DNA of 51,086 bases. Origin: a virus. A program made the translations under genes and the position numbers. Shown piece after piece: positions 1-8,129 of the stretch (its first letter is position 1; every line of letters starts with the position of its first letter). The DNA lies in IMG/VR virus record IMGVR_UViG_3300044451_000174, positions 74,722-125,807 of that record; one strand, given 5' to 3'. Under the pieces are notes generated by a model. The model did not search any database. It saw nothing but the letters and a program-made list of their open reading frames with translations, and was not told the DNA's origin.

Positions 1-1203
1 GTAGACCTACCCAGTGAGATCACAATCACCGGGCCGGAAATCCCCACGGCCATTGTGATCGAAGGCGGCGTAATCCCAACGGTCATCACGGTCGAAGCGG
101 GCGTGATCCCCACGGTGATTACCATAGAAGGCGTTGAGATCCCCACGTCAATTGACGTGTACGACGACATCCCATCGGTGATCGAGGTGACCGATGACGT
201 TCCGTCAGTGATCGAGGTTATTTCAAACATCCCGACTACGATCACCGTGTACCATAACATCCCGACCACAATCGATGTTTACGCGAACATCCCGACAACG
301 ATTAACGTCTACGGATCTTTCCCGACCTCGATCAACGTCTACGGGTCTTTCCCGACCTCGATCTTGGCGTACAACGTTGACATCCCGACTTCGATCTTGG
401 CGTACAACGTCAATATCCCGACTTCGATCTTGGCATACAACGTCAATATCCCGACTTCGATCTTGGGGTACAACATCAACATCCCGACTTCAATCTTCGC
501 ATACAACGCGAACGTCCCCACGGTAATCGACGTGAACTGGAACCCGGTGCCGGTTCTGAGTTGCGTGGTCACGGTCAGTTGCGGAAGTACGTCGGTGACG
601 CCGATGGCGATGATGTCGGGCGGGTTCGAGGAGAGCTTCGTTGACAGCTTCCAGTCGGACCCTCCGCTGGTAACCGCGCAAGACATCGGCATCCCGTCCG
701 AGATCAAGGTCGTGGTGCCGGAAATACCGGACATGAGACTGGTACACGATCTGCCAATGTTCATCGAGGTTCGCGGAACCACGTTGCCGACCTACATCGA
801 AATCAAGGCCGAGACGCCGATTCCGAACGAGATCTCTTTGAAACACAACCTGCCTGAGTTCTTTGAACTGAGGGCGACTAACGTACCGGAATTCATTTTC
901 TTGAAGAACAAGGACGTACCTGAGTTCATCGAATTGCGAATGGCCGAGGACGTGCCGAGGAAGCTGATGATGGAGTTGGTGGGCGTACCTGAATCGATCC
1001 AACTGGTGGGTGCGCCGACCGCGATCCACTTGGTCAGCAACGTCCCGACCGCGATCCACTTGGTCCTGCCAGAGAAGCCGGAAGTGGAAATGGTGTACCG
1101 TGGCGACCCGATCACGCACAAGGTCGAACTCGACATGAGCAAACTACTCAGCGACGACGAGGGCGAGGGCCAGTGCGTCAGATTCGTACCGTGTAGGAGG
1201 TAA
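1..1203 (+). CDS. Beta-repeat structural protein (5' end outside window)
   Basis: The frame is open to the left edge, so the true start lies upstream; GTG at 55 is only an internal codon. About 400 residues are visible. Nearly all consist of 10-12 residue units with a P-[ST]-x-I-x-[VL] core: first IPTxITV, then IPTxIxVYxN, then IPTSILAYNVN repeated almost exactly, and finally VPEFIELR and PTAIHLV units. The alternating hydrophobic pattern with a turn proline suggests stacked beta strands, as in phage fibre or adhesin shafts. A non-repeat segment rich in Ser, Met and Gly (around nt 540-660) separates the two repeat halves. It runs two bases before the next gene, which has an AGGAGG ribosome site inside this reading frame, so the two are probably co-translated. 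A virion or receptor-binding role is inferred from the repeat architecture only; no named family was recognised. Confidence 0.8.
   Translation, partial: VDLPSEITITGPEIPTAIVIEGGVIPTVITVEAGVIPTVITIEGVEIPTSIDVYDDIPSVIEVTDDVPSVIEVISNIPTTITVYHNIPTTIDVYANIPTTINVYGSFPTSINVYGSFPTSILAYNVDIPTSILAYNVNIPTSILAYNVNIPTSILGYNINIPTSIFAYNANVPTVIDVNWNPVPVLSCVVTVSCGSTSVTPMAMMSGGFEESFVDSFQSDPPLVTAQDIGIPSEIKVVVPEIPDMRLVHDLPMFIEVRGTTLPTYIEIKAETPIPNEISLKHNLPEFFELRATNVPEFIFLKNKDVPEFIELRMAEDVPRKLMMELVGVPESIQLVGAPTAIHLVSNVPTAIHLVLPEKPEVEMVYRGDPITHKVELDMSKLLSDDEGEGQCVRFVPCRR
346..520 (+). repeat. 33-bp in-frame tandem repeats
   Basis: Four to five consecutive copies of a 33-base unit encode IPTSILAYNVN and variants. 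Copies differ mainly by single bases (gcg/gca/ggg in the LAY codons), so expansion is recent compared with the diverged 30-33 base units before it. The region lies within the beta-repeat protein gene. Confidence 0.8.
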
Positions 1204-1204
1204 G

Positions 1205-2044
1205 GTGTACAGACTGAAAAAACACGCGAACAAGAACCAGTACCTGCACGTCGGAGACGACTTGTGGGTACGGAACCCCGGCGTCAGCGGGGTTCCGTAC
1301 AAAGACATCAACCGACTTTTGTCAACCGCCGACTACCCGCTGATCCTCAAGAACGAGCAGTGGTCGATGCGGGCCAAGTACCCGTGGATCGACACGGAGA
1401 ATTTGAGCGTCAACAAGGCGGTAATCGTTTCGGACGGCTTCGACTTCGAGTCGGGTCACGAGCAAATCGCGGCCTTGCCGAAGGACGTGTTGATCTTCGC
1501 GGTCAACGGGAGTTTGTCCAAATGGAAATCGACAAAAAGAAGTCCCAATTTCTACGTCGTCAACAACCCTTATTCGGAAGCTCAGAGCTATCTACCGAGG
1601 TCAACGACGACCAAGTGTATCGCTTCGACTCGCGCGAACAGCGAGTTCTTGAAGGGCTACACCGGAATGAAGTACAGGTACTGTCCGTCGAGTGACGCAT
1701 GGTACTGCGGGGTCGAGAACAGGGACTGTAAGTACAAGATCGATGACTACCGCAACCCGGTTTGTGCCGCCATCAACCTTCTGCACAAGTTCGGGGTTCA
1801 GAAGCTGGCTCTGGCTTTCTGCGACGAAGCGTTCGATGAGCAGAGGCAGGGCAGCGAGCAGAGTGAGGACGGGAAGTGGTACTATCCACAGCACCTGACC
1901 GCAAACAAACTGATCGACGGCAATCTGTATTGGCTGTCTCAAAACAACGGCTGCAAGACGGTACAGCACTCGGTCGGCCCGAAGTTGAAGGTTGCAACGT
2001 ATATACCCCTGGAGGATTTGAGCCGTTTCTTCCAGGGAAAGTAG
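1205..2044 (+). CDS. Hypothetical protein, possible DUF115/MptE-like Rossmann enzyme
   Basis: 279 residues starting at GTG 1205, chosen because AGGAGG lies just upstream and the previous stop is adjacent. The segment KAVIVSDGFDFES...LIFAVNGSLSKW (about residues 69-107) looks like the first beta-alpha units of a nucleotide-binding fold, as seen in DUF115-type proteins found beside glycosyltransferases in surface-glycan loci. Cysteines cluster in the middle (CPSSDAWYCGVENRDCKYK). The assignment is tentative: only the fold-like pattern and the glycan-rich neighbourhood support it. The gene is followed four bases later by another small gene on the same strand. Confidence 0.75.
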   Translation: MYRLKKHANKNQYLHVGDDLWVRNPGVSGVPYKDINRLLSTADYPLILKNEQWSMRAKYPWIDTENLSVNKAVIVSDGFDFESGHEQIAALPKDVLIFAVNGSLSKWKSTKRSPNFYVVNNPYSEAQSYLPRSTTTKCIASTRANSEFLKGYTGMKYRYCPSSDAWYCGVENRDCKYKIDDYRNPVCAAINLLHKFGVQKLALAFCDEAFDEQRQGSEQSEDGKWYYPQHLTANKLIDGNLYWLSQNNGCKTVQHSVGPKLKVATYIPLEDLSRFFQGK

Positions 2045-2048
2045 GAGT

Positions 2049-2324
2049 ATGGAAAAGGGTAAACACCCATTGTCACTTAGCGATTTCAGAAAGTGGATCG
2101 AAGGCCAGGACGCCGGGTCCAAGAACCTCGAAGGCAAGAGAGTGTCTTCGGCGTTGTCGCCCAAGAAGCTGTTACAGGTCGCGGAGTCCGATCAGGGCGA
2201 CCTGTACGAGTCCGTAAGGCAGTTCTACCGCAAGGGCGGAACTGTGATCAGTCAAGACGGGGACCACCTGTTGATCGACGCGGGGGCAGGCACGTTCTAC
2301 ACCAACCGGAAAAGCGTCCGCTAA
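2049..2324 (+). CDS. Small protein of unknown function
   Basis: 91 residues, ATG with TAGGAG directly upstream. The N-terminus contains SLSDFRKWIEGQD, a loose match to the F-x-x-[WY]-[IVL] start motif seen in several other proteins of this window that may be a capsid-targeting peptide. The C-terminal half (GGTVISQDGDHLLIDAGAG) looks like short beta strands. No family was recognised. It ends four bases inside the 3' end of the opposite-strand gene 2321-2680. Confidence 0.65.
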   Translation: MEKGKHPLSLSDFRKWIEGQDAGSKNLEGKRVSSALSPKKLLQVAESDQGDLYESVRQFYRKGGTVISQDGDHLLIDAGAGTFYTNRKSVR

Positions 2325-2680
2325 GACTTCCTCGTCAACATCGTCTTCTTCTTCGGGTGCTTCTTCAGGTCGGCCTTCGGCGGCAGCAAGAAAGAGGTGC
2401 CGTCGAACAAGGGTTTGCAACTCGGATACAGCCCTTGAAAACCCCTGGCGTGTAGTTTCTTCCTCAACTCTTGGTAGTGTTCGGCCGACTCGATCCACGG
2501 CTCCCAATACATGCGATTGTCGTAAATGATCTTCTCGACACTCGCATGAATCGTCGGGGGCAGTTTCAGAGATTCCAGATCAACGAGTCGGATTGGCGGT
2601 CGCTGCGGGCCGTCCAGCACCGTGACCACTCTGGCCCCCATTTTGTCCCGCCGCGCCAGATACAGGTAACAACGACTCAT
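2321..2680 (-). CDS. Hypothetical protein downstream of homing endonuclease 1
   Basis: 119 residues if it starts at MSRCYLYLARR. That ATG shares bases with the endonuclease stop codon (TGATG), so translation is probably coupled. A longer reading from 2713 would lie inside the endonuclease gene and is less likely. The protein has a basic C-terminus (KADLKKHPKKKTMLTRK). No known domain was recognised. Confidence 0.65.
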   Translation of the reverse strand: MSRCYLYLARRDKMGARVVTVLDGPQRPPIRLVDLESLKLPPTIHASVEKIIYDNRMYWEPWIESAEHYQELRKKLHARGFQGLYPSCKPLFDGTSFLLPPKADLKKHPKKKTMLTRKS

Positions 2681-3537
2681 CAAACCTCGCATTCTAGCTT
2701 GTACGACATACAAGCCGGCAGTTTACGTTCTTGTGAAATTGTCTTCCATTTAGACAGCAAGAAGTCTCTGCTTTTGCCAAGCATAACTAACTTGTTCTGA
2801 CCATTTCTGTGTTTGTAATACTTGATGTACATTGATAGATCTAAGTTTTGATTCAAAATGGACACCGCGTTCTCCAAGTCGATACGATCCCATCCTTTGG
2901 CTGATATTGAAGGTTGTGGCGATTTTTTGAGTCCATTGCTAAGACGGCCGGTTCTGGTAGTCCCCAGGTAGCCATCGTCCATGTACCAAATCATCAACCC
3001 GAAAAAATTCAGCTTGGAAATCAAGTCTACTGGAATTATGCTTTTGTCGCAGTTTTTCCTGGCCTTGTAGAATCGATCTCTCAATGAAGTAAATATCGGA
3101 TGACGGGCCGTAGAAATGTGCGTCTTTTTGTTTGAATTCCATCGCGACATGAAAGGCGACAGGATGTTCATTTTCCATTCGAGGTAATCAGTCTGTTTGG
3201 AACCATGTCCTTCGCAGAAGAAGTAGTTTTTGCAGTCGTCGCTTTTGGTCACACAACCATCGCCCAACATACTGCCGATCAGTACCTGAAAAACGCAGTC
3301 GTCAAAATCAGACAAGGAAAGGTTTTGGTCGAGTTTGCAGCCATTGCGAAACCGAGCGGCCTTTTCGCCAGACCTAGAACGACACTCAGCCGTAATAACT
3401 ACGCCGATTCTGTTCCTCATCTTGGCAATGGCAGGTGCAGTATGGCCCGGCAAGCAATCAATTAATTCAGTCGAATGTTTTGACGGCCCAAGCTGACGAA
3501 GTAATTCCAACTCGGATTCAGACCACGGTTTTCCCAT
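2680..3537 (-). CDS. LAGLIDADG homing endonuclease 1
   Basis: 285 residues, a free-standing LAGLIDADG DNA endonuclease that makes a site-specific double-strand break to spread its own gene. Motif 1 is LIGSMLGDG (86-94, Asp93); motif 2 is LMIWYMDDG (181-189, Asp188). Both catalytic acids are present, so it should be active. An N-terminal WSESELELLRQLG segment resembles a Myb/SANT-like helical DNA-binding element. The gene is clearly AT-richer than its neighbours, a sign of recent arrival. Its ATG lies inside the last codons of 3518-3739 and its stop overlaps the next start, so it sits between two genes without a gap. No intron is needed to explain it. Confidence 0.9.
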   Translation of the reverse strand: MGKPWSESELELLRQLGPSKHSTELIDCLPGHTAPAIAKMRNRIGVVITAECRSRSGEKAARFRNGCKLDQNLSLSDFDDCVFQVLIGSMLGDGCVTKSDDCKNYFFCEGHGSKQTDYLEWKMNILSPFMSRWNSNKKTHISTARHPIFTSLRDRFYKARKNCDKSIIPVDLISKLNFFGLMIWYMDDGYLGTTRTGRLSNGLKKSPQPSISAKGWDRIDLENAVSILNQNLDLSMYIKYYKHRNGQNKLVMLGKSRDFLLSKWKTISQERKLPACMSYKLECEV

Positions 3538-3739
3538 GAACTATTGTATGCGGCACGACGGGACATTTCTCAACATTCGCATCGCACTTCACCCAAAATC
3601 GATTGTTGTTTTTGTTGCCAGGACGCAGAGCCTCGGCCAGCACCATTTGAATGAGTAATTTCGCATGCGGGTCATCGGCCGCGCCAAAATTACTGAAGAA
3701 ATCGTCCATCGTTTCTTTGATCAGATTGGAGTCCGACAT
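3518..3739 (-). CDS. Small acidic protein, possibly truncated by the endonuclease insertion
   Basis: 73 residues, start MSDSNLIKETMDDFF. Its last seven codons lie inside the 5' end of homing endonuclease 1, so the present C-terminus (IVHGKTVV) may have been created by that insertion. The start codon overlaps the start codon of the divergent gene at 3738 (both within CATG). AGGTGA upstream on the minus strand can serve as ribosome site. No family was recognised. Confidence 0.6.
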   Translation of the reverse strand: MSDSNLIKETMDDFFSNFGAADDPHAKLLIQMVLAEALRPGNKNNNRFWVKCDANVEKCPVVPHTIVHGKTVV

Positions 3740-4352
3740 GAATCTTCACCTGCCGCGTTACCGCGAAGTCAAAAACAAATACTGTGTGTGCTACTTCGGG
3801 CCGTGCGACGAATACGTCACACTACTCGATGGCCTTCGGCCACAAGCCGAACAACAACTGCCCGGATTGCAAGTGTATATAGGGTGCAAAGAACACCTGT
3901 GCAACGGAGAACGGTTCGTCTCCGAAAAGGCGGCGTTTCAGATGGTCAGGGAACCGTGGGGGACACAATTCGGACATATCAAAGAGATCCGATGCGACAT
4001 GAAATCACACCCTGTCCAGCAGTTCTTCAATGATTCGGGAATCAAGATCAACCCAACCGGACACAAACCGGACACGGAAAACAGACTCGTCAAGCTGGCG
4101 GCGGAAGGCATATCGCCTACCCGCTCACTTACAGAAGAAGAAAAAACAAAGCTGACCAAGAAGTACGCCAGCCAGGGGTACGTCGTCCGAGAGGACTGTG
4201 ACTGGCGTGACGCGGGCGTCGTTGTAGGGGTCGAATCGGTCGCTGTTTGGTCGGCCGCACTCGAAGGCAAAATGACGCACCTGTGCGACACCGGATTGGG
4301 GACGGGCTTCTTCCGCGTAATCTGTCCGTGGGGTGCGGTGATTTCTATTTGA
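3738..4352 (+). CDS. Hypothetical protein, divergent to the previous gene
   Basis: 204 residues starting at MNLHLPRYREVKNKYC, chosen for the GGAG six bases upstream. The protein is rich in Cys in its first third (YCVCYFGPCDEY, GCKEHLCNG), which could bind metal, and has a helical charged middle (SLTEEEKTKLTKKYAS). No family was recognised. A longer in-frame start at 3651 would run through the divergent gene and was not used. Confidence 0.7.
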   Translation: MNLHLPRYREVKNKYCVCYFGPCDEYVTLLDGLRPQAEQQLPGLQVYIGCKEHLCNGERFVSEKAAFQMVREPWGTQFGHIKEIRCDMKSHPVQQFFNDSGIKINPTGHKPDTENRLVKLAAEGISPTRSLTEEEKTKLTKKYASQGYVVREDCDWRDAGVVVGVESVAVWSAALEGKMTHLCDTGLGTGFFRVICPWGAVISI

Positions 4353-4406
4353 GTGCTTCTACATATAGACAGAAGACAGGGATTAGGCACCCCATCAAGG
4401 AGAACA

Positions 4407-4985
4407 ATGAGCGTATTTCGTGTAAAGCTGAACAACACTCAGCAGGGCGTATTGGACCTTAACCCGTCCACTGGCGCACAGATGTCGCCGTCGATTCAGC
4501 GGACGATGTGGGTCACCGGCCCGAACAAGACTTACCGTCAACTTTTCGACGGTGAAACCTTCACGGACTGCAACTATTGGAAGCAGTTCGCGTACCCGCA
4601 GACGACTCTGGAAAAGGCGTTCATCGAAGTCGTGACCGACGACGGCAGCATTTACTCCAGTGACCCGGCTGAGAACACCTTCCCTCGTGTTTACGACCTG
4701 ACCATCGCTGGCGGTTCTGTGTACGCATCGAACGTGATCGATGTAACGGGCGACAACGGCGCGGCGGCTGTTTCGGCGAGCATCGAGAACACGAGTGGTC
4801 AGGCGATCCGCGTGAAGATGAACGGTCTTTCGACGGCCATCTTCGACCTCTCGGCGAACGAAACCAAGACCTTCAACATCGGCGATGCCGTCATCAGCCG
4901 CTTGGAGTTCAACAACACCGCTTCCGGCGCGACCACGGCAACCGTGCAGGTCATCCTCACGATCCGCAGCACCCCGACAAGCTGA
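4407..4985 (+). CDS. Probable virion structural protein
   Basis: 192 residues starting at MSVFRVKLNNTQQGVLD behind an AAGGAG site. The sequence is rich in Ser, Thr, Asn and Ala with alternating beta pattern, few charged stretches and a C-terminus (ATVQVILTIRS) typical of phage decoration or fibre subunits. Its own leader, a strong ribosome site and a hairpin-rich tail ending in an intrinsic terminator (5037-5068) point to a separate, abundantly expressed late transcript. No named family was recognised, so structural is inferred from composition and context. Confidence 0.75.
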   Translation: MSVFRVKLNNTQQGVLDLNPSTGAQMSPSIQRTMWVTGPNKTYRQLFDGETFTDCNYWKQFAYPQTTLEKAFIEVVTDDGSIYSSDPAENTFPRVYDLTIAGGSVYASNVIDVTGDNGAAAVSASIENTSGQAIRVKMNGLSTAIFDLSANETKTFNIGDAVISRLEFNNTASGATTATVQVILTIRSTPTS

Positions 4986-4995
4986 GTACCACCCC

Positions 4996-5011
4996 TCGGT
5001 TTTTGAACCGA
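4996..5011 (+). other. 3' UTR hairpin
   Basis: TCGGTT-TTTG-AACCGA, a 6-bp stem just after the stop of the structural gene. It is the first of a series ending in the terminator at 5037-5068; a weaker imperfect stem (TGTC...GACA, about 5012-5034) lies between them. Confidence 0.5.
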
Positions 5012-5036
5012 TGTCTGCCCTTAATGGCCGGACAGA

Positions 5037-5068
5037 AAGCCCGACAGCAATGTCGGGCTTTTTCGTTT
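5037..5068 (+). terminator. Intrinsic terminator
   Basis: A 10-bp perfect stem AAGCCCGACA / TGTCGGGCTT with loop gcaa, followed by a T-rich tract. It closes the transcript of the structural gene 4407-4985. Confidence 0.9.
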
Positions 5069-5088
5069 GAAGGCACTAAACTATAGTC

Positions 5089-6066
5089 ATGAAGATCAAG
5101 AGAAAGACACCTTCAAAAGCGCCGGCGTGGGGTCTTAGAGATTACTACGAGCGACGTGATAGGGTGCTGGTCGTTCGCGACGTTGGTGGCCTCGGCGACA
5201 TCCTGATGCAAAGGATGATGTTCGAGAGCTTCAAACGTGTGATGCCCGAATGTCACATCACCTGGGCCGTCCCCCAACAATACTTGGAAGCCGCCGCGAG
5301 ACATCCATTTGTTGACGAAGTGGTTGACTGCCGCACCGTCAACAAAGCCGACTTCACCCTCGTCTACAACATCACCTTCGCGTGCGGCCGGTACGAGAAC
5401 GCCATCGCACCCAGAGCCGACAAGCACCGCAGCGACATCTGGGCCAACCACTGTGGCGTGGTAATTGGCAAGCACGAAATGTATCTCGGCGTAACGGCCG
5501 AAGAGAAGAAAGCCGCCCGTCAACTTCTGCAACGCAGCGTATCGAGTCCGAACGCTCCGATCTTGGCAATGTGTCCCGCGTCGGCTCAGATCGGCAAGGA
5601 CATGTCGCCGGCACTACAGACGGAAGTCGTCACGCGAGTTTGGCAGAAGGGGTGCAACGTCGTTTGTCTGCACAACAAGTCCATGCCACACCTCGATCAG
5701 ATCGGGTGCCGAACCTTGAGCGGCTTGAACACGCGACAGTGGATAACGGCACTGGACGCGGCCGACTACGTCTTGAGCGTTGACACGTCGGCGTTCCACT
5801 GCGCGGGCGGGCTGAAGAAACCGCTGGTGGGAATTTTTACCTACTGCGACGGAAAAGTGTACGGAAAGTATTTCGACTTCGTACTCGTTCAAAAGCACAG
5901 GGACGACAGCAACTGGGATTGCGGCCCGTGCTTCAACTGGTCGATGTGCAAAAAAGAGTGCAAGAAAACGATCAAGCCGTGTGCGAGCGAGATCACGTCC
6001 GACATGGTGATGGACGGTATAGAAAAAATGATGGCGAAGTGGCCGTACAAGCCACAAATCGAATGA
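5089..6066 (+). CDS. GT9-type (heptosyltransferase-like) glycosyltransferase
   Basis: 325 residues, GT-B fold. Near the N-terminus LVVRDVGGLGDILMQRM gives the glycine-rich start of ADP-heptose:LPS heptosyltransferase family 9, and VDTSAFHCAGGLKKPLVGIF (about 235-254) matches the donor-binding C-terminal block of that family. The C-terminus is Cys-rich (CGPCFNWSMCKKECKK), also common in GT9. It would transfer a sugar from a nucleotide donor to a glycan; the acceptor is unknown. CTATAG lies two bases before ATG and no ribosome site is evident. It belongs with the other glycan genes of this window (26607, 27643, 38534, 39238). Confidence 0.88.
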   Translation: MKIKRKTPSKAPAWGLRDYYERRDRVLVVRDVGGLGDILMQRMMFESFKRVMPECHITWAVPQQYLEAAARHPFVDEVVDCRTVNKADFTLVYNITFACGRYENAIAPRADKHRSDIWANHCGVVIGKHEMYLGVTAEEKKAARQLLQRSVSSPNAPILAMCPASAQIGKDMSPALQTEVVTRVWQKGCNVVCLHNKSMPHLDQIGCRTLSGLNTRQWITALDAADYVLSVDTSAFHCAGGLKKPLVGIFTYCDGKVYGKYFDFVLVQKHRDDSNWDCGPCFNWSMCKKECKKTIKPCASEITSDMVMDGIEKMMAKWPYKPQIE

Positions 6067-6098
6067 GAGATACTCGATTAAAATACGCCGGACTTAGG

Positions 6099-6104
6099 TA
6101 AATA
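6099..6104 (+). promoter_or_regulatory. TAAATA box, four bases before ATG
   Basis: TAAATA-gctc-ATG. Resembles the T4 late promoter core (TATAAATA). The four-base gap leaves no room for a ribosome site; the same geometry recurs at 13687, 35727 and 44015. Confidence 0.4.
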
Positions 6105-6108
6105 GCTC

Positions 6109-6363
6109 ATGCCTCAAGTTATCAAACCACAGAACGTGAACATCACGACCCGCGACGGAGAGATAACGGTCAGGTTGGTAATCGACCTGAATCTGAATCT
6201 TGGTGGCGGTGTGGTGGGAATGTCTGTGGCGTCGGTAGCGAGTGCGGATCAGGTGCCTGAGCAAAAGCAGATGGCACCGAAGCCCGCAGAGGCAGCAGAG
6301 TGGATGATACCTGAGTTCACACCATCCACCGAAACGATTGAATTCGGAAAGTACGACAAGTGA
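6109..6363 (+). CDS. Small protein of unknown function
   Basis: 84 residues (MPQVIKPQNVNITTRDGEI). The first third is beta-like (ITVRLVIDLNLNLGGG); the rest is Pro/Glu-rich and likely disordered. It ends 34 bases before the actin-like gene and probably shares its transcript. No Shine-Dalgarno sequence is visible; a TAAATA box lies four bases upstream. No family recognised. Confidence 0.65.
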   Translation: MPQVIKPQNVNITTRDGEITVRLVIDLNLNLGGGVVGMSVASVASADQVPEQKQMAPKPAEAAEWMIPEFTPSTETIEFGKYDK

Positions 6364-6397
6364 GATCGAAAGACCTCAAAACGAAAGGGTGAAAGAC

Positions 6398-7408
6398 ATG
6401 GCAATCGGATTTGACGTTGGCACATACAACCTCGTATGCTCCAAGCGTGACGAAAAGGGAAACTTCGTTCACAAGCGCGAAGTCAACGCATTTATCGAGA
6501 TTCCTCTCGAAAACGACTTCGTCTACAACATGATGAATAACGCTGGTGTCCCGCTGATCAAGAGGGACAAGTTGGCTTACGCCCTCGGCGAGTCGGCGGT
6601 CAAGATGGCCTACGCGATCAACTCGATGGAGTTGAAGCGGCCGATGTCGGACGGGTGCGTGAACCCGAAGGAAAAGGAAGCCTACCAGATCTTGAGCATC
6701 ATGATCCACTCGCTGATCGAGACGGTGAAGGAGGACAAGGAGCCTCTCTACTTCTGCGTCCCGGCCAACGCAATCAACGTCGAAACGGACGCGAACTTCC
6801 ACCGCCTGACGCTCGAAGGCATCTTCAAAGCCTTCAGGAACAAGGACGGAATGCGAGTCGATCCGCACCCGATTAACGAAGCCCTCGCCCTCGTTTACGC
6901 CGAACTGTCGAAGAAGGCGTACACGGGAATCGGGATCAGCTTCGGGGCCGGTATGGTCAACCTGTGTATGGCCATGTTCGGCAACCCCGTCTTCTCTTTC
7001 GCAATCGTCAACAGCGGAGACTGGATCGACAAGCAGGCGGCGCGAGCCACTGCCGAGTCGCCGACCTTCATCAACAAACAGAAGATGAAGATCGATCTCT
7101 CGAAAGCTCCCGGTGACCTCATCGAACGGGCGATCATCAGCCAGTACCGGCTGATGATCGAACACTGCGTATCCGAAATCAAAAACGGCCTGAACAAGAA
7201 CAGCAAAGTCGTAAGGACGGACGACCCGTTCGACATCGTTGTTTCCGGTGGGACCAGTTCGCCGCCCGGTTTCGTGGAAATGTTCAAGACTGTTCTGGAC
7301 GACGCCAAGCTGCCGATCAAGGTGAGCGAAGTGATCCGTCCGCAGGACACCTTGTACAGTGTTGCTCGTGGGTGTCTGCTCGCTGCCGAGGCGTCAACCC
7401 GAAAGTAA
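6398..7408 (+). CDS. Actin-like ATPase (ParM/MreB/Hsp70 superfamily)
   Basis: 336 residues, starting at MAIGFDVGTYNLVCS behind AAGGGTGAAAG. The actin/Hsp70 nucleotide motifs appear in order: phosphate-1 GFDVGTYNLVCS (4-15, Asp6), connect-1 INEALALVYAEL (159-170), phosphate-2 GIGISFGAGMVNLC (177-190) and adenosine IVVSGGTSSPPG (280-291). These bind and hydrolyse ATP in filament-forming proteins. In a phage such a filament could position or segregate DNA or virions in the cell; that role is inference. The gene is followed 19 bases later by 7428-8081, the natural candidate for a filament-binding partner. Confidence 0.85.
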   Translation: MAIGFDVGTYNLVCSKRDEKGNFVHKREVNAFIEIPLENDFVYNMMNNAGVPLIKRDKLAYALGESAVKMAYAINSMELKRPMSDGCVNPKEKEAYQILSIMIHSLIETVKEDKEPLYFCVPANAINVETDANFHRLTLEGIFKAFRNKDGMRVDPHPINEALALVYAELSKKAYTGIGISFGAGMVNLCMAMFGNPVFSFAIVNSGDWIDKQAARATAESPTFINKQKMKIDLSKAPGDLIERAIISQYRLMIEHCVSEIKNGLNKNSKVVRTDDPFDIVVSGGTSSPPGFVEMFKTVLDDAKLPIKVSEVIRPQDTLYSVARGCLLAAEASTRK

Positions 7409-7427
7409 CAAAGATAGGAATCCCAAA

Positions 7428-8081
7428 ATGGATGAGACGAAAAACAAACCCAACATCAACGACCTGTTGGATCAGCCCAGGCTCCGCAAGCCGACGCTTG
7501 AGGACATGAAGACCGCAGACGACTTCGCCAAAGAGGACGAAGTCCAGAAGAACATTGACGACTGGAAGGCCGGCAAACGCAAAACAGAACGGGCCAAGTA
7601 CACCAAAACCGAAGCCTACCCGGAACTGCCGAAGGGCAAGCTGCTGTTCCAGTGCGAAGAGTACGAGCAGCCGAAAGAGTACATCACGCTCACGATGAAC
7701 GAGAACAAGGATCTGATCAAAAAGATCATGGACGAGAAGGGGGCGCTCACGGACCACCCGCCGATCCCAGTGGATGAAATCAAGTGGGGCATGGAGAGCC
7801 TTGAGAACATCTACAGTGCCGTTCAAGAAGTTTTCCCAGATCCGAAGAAGGTGGAGGCCAACGACAACCGCATGTTCGAGTTGATCTCCAAATACATGGG
7901 TGGAGGCGTGGTGACATACAACCGCTGGAAGAATAAGTTGTGTGTCAAGGGCATCGAAACCAAGTTCGACATGCGTGAGATAAACGCGGCCGTGACCGCT
8001 CTGTCGGCGATCCTGCCGCCGCGAGAGGCTGAGAAGGTCGTGGCGCGTGAGTTGGGCAAGAAAATCGCAAACGTGCTATGA
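7428..8081 (+). CDS. Hypothetical protein in operon with the actin-like ATPase
   Basis: 217 residues starting at MDETKNKPNINDLLDQP. It is charged and mostly helical, with a disordered N-terminal 60 residues and a helical C-terminus (FDMREINAAVTALSAILPP...). Position directly after the actin-like gene would suit an adaptor like ParR, but there is no ribbon-helix-helix motif that I can see, so this is only a context guess. Confidence 0.75.
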   Translation: MDETKNKPNINDLLDQPRLRKPTLEDMKTADDFAKEDEVQKNIDDWKAGKRKTERAKYTKTEAYPELPKGKLLFQCEEYEQPKEYITLTMNENKDLIKKIMDEKGALTDHPPIPVDEIKWGMESLENIYSAVQEVFPDPKKVEANDNRMFELISKYMGGGVVTYNRWKNKLCVKGIETKFDMREINAAVTALSAILPPREAEKVVARELGKKIANVL

Positions 8082-8089
8082 ACAACAAA

Positions 8090-8115
8090 GAACCGGGGAG
8101 CATGCTCCCCGGTTC
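8090..8115. repeat. Perfect 26-bp palindrome
   Basis: GAACCGGGGAGCA followed by its exact reverse complement with no spacer. It sits between the stop of 7428-8081 and the ribosome site of 8130-8591. There is no T tract, so it is not a classical terminator; an operator, an RNA processing hairpin or an attenuating stem are possible. Confidence 0.85.
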
Positions 8116-8129
8116 AAGAAGGAAGGCAA

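Noticed and set aside
2680-3537. Group I intron around homing endonuclease 1
   Set aside because: The flanking genes end and start within the endonuclease gene, with no room for intron core sequence and no split gene that would be rejoined.
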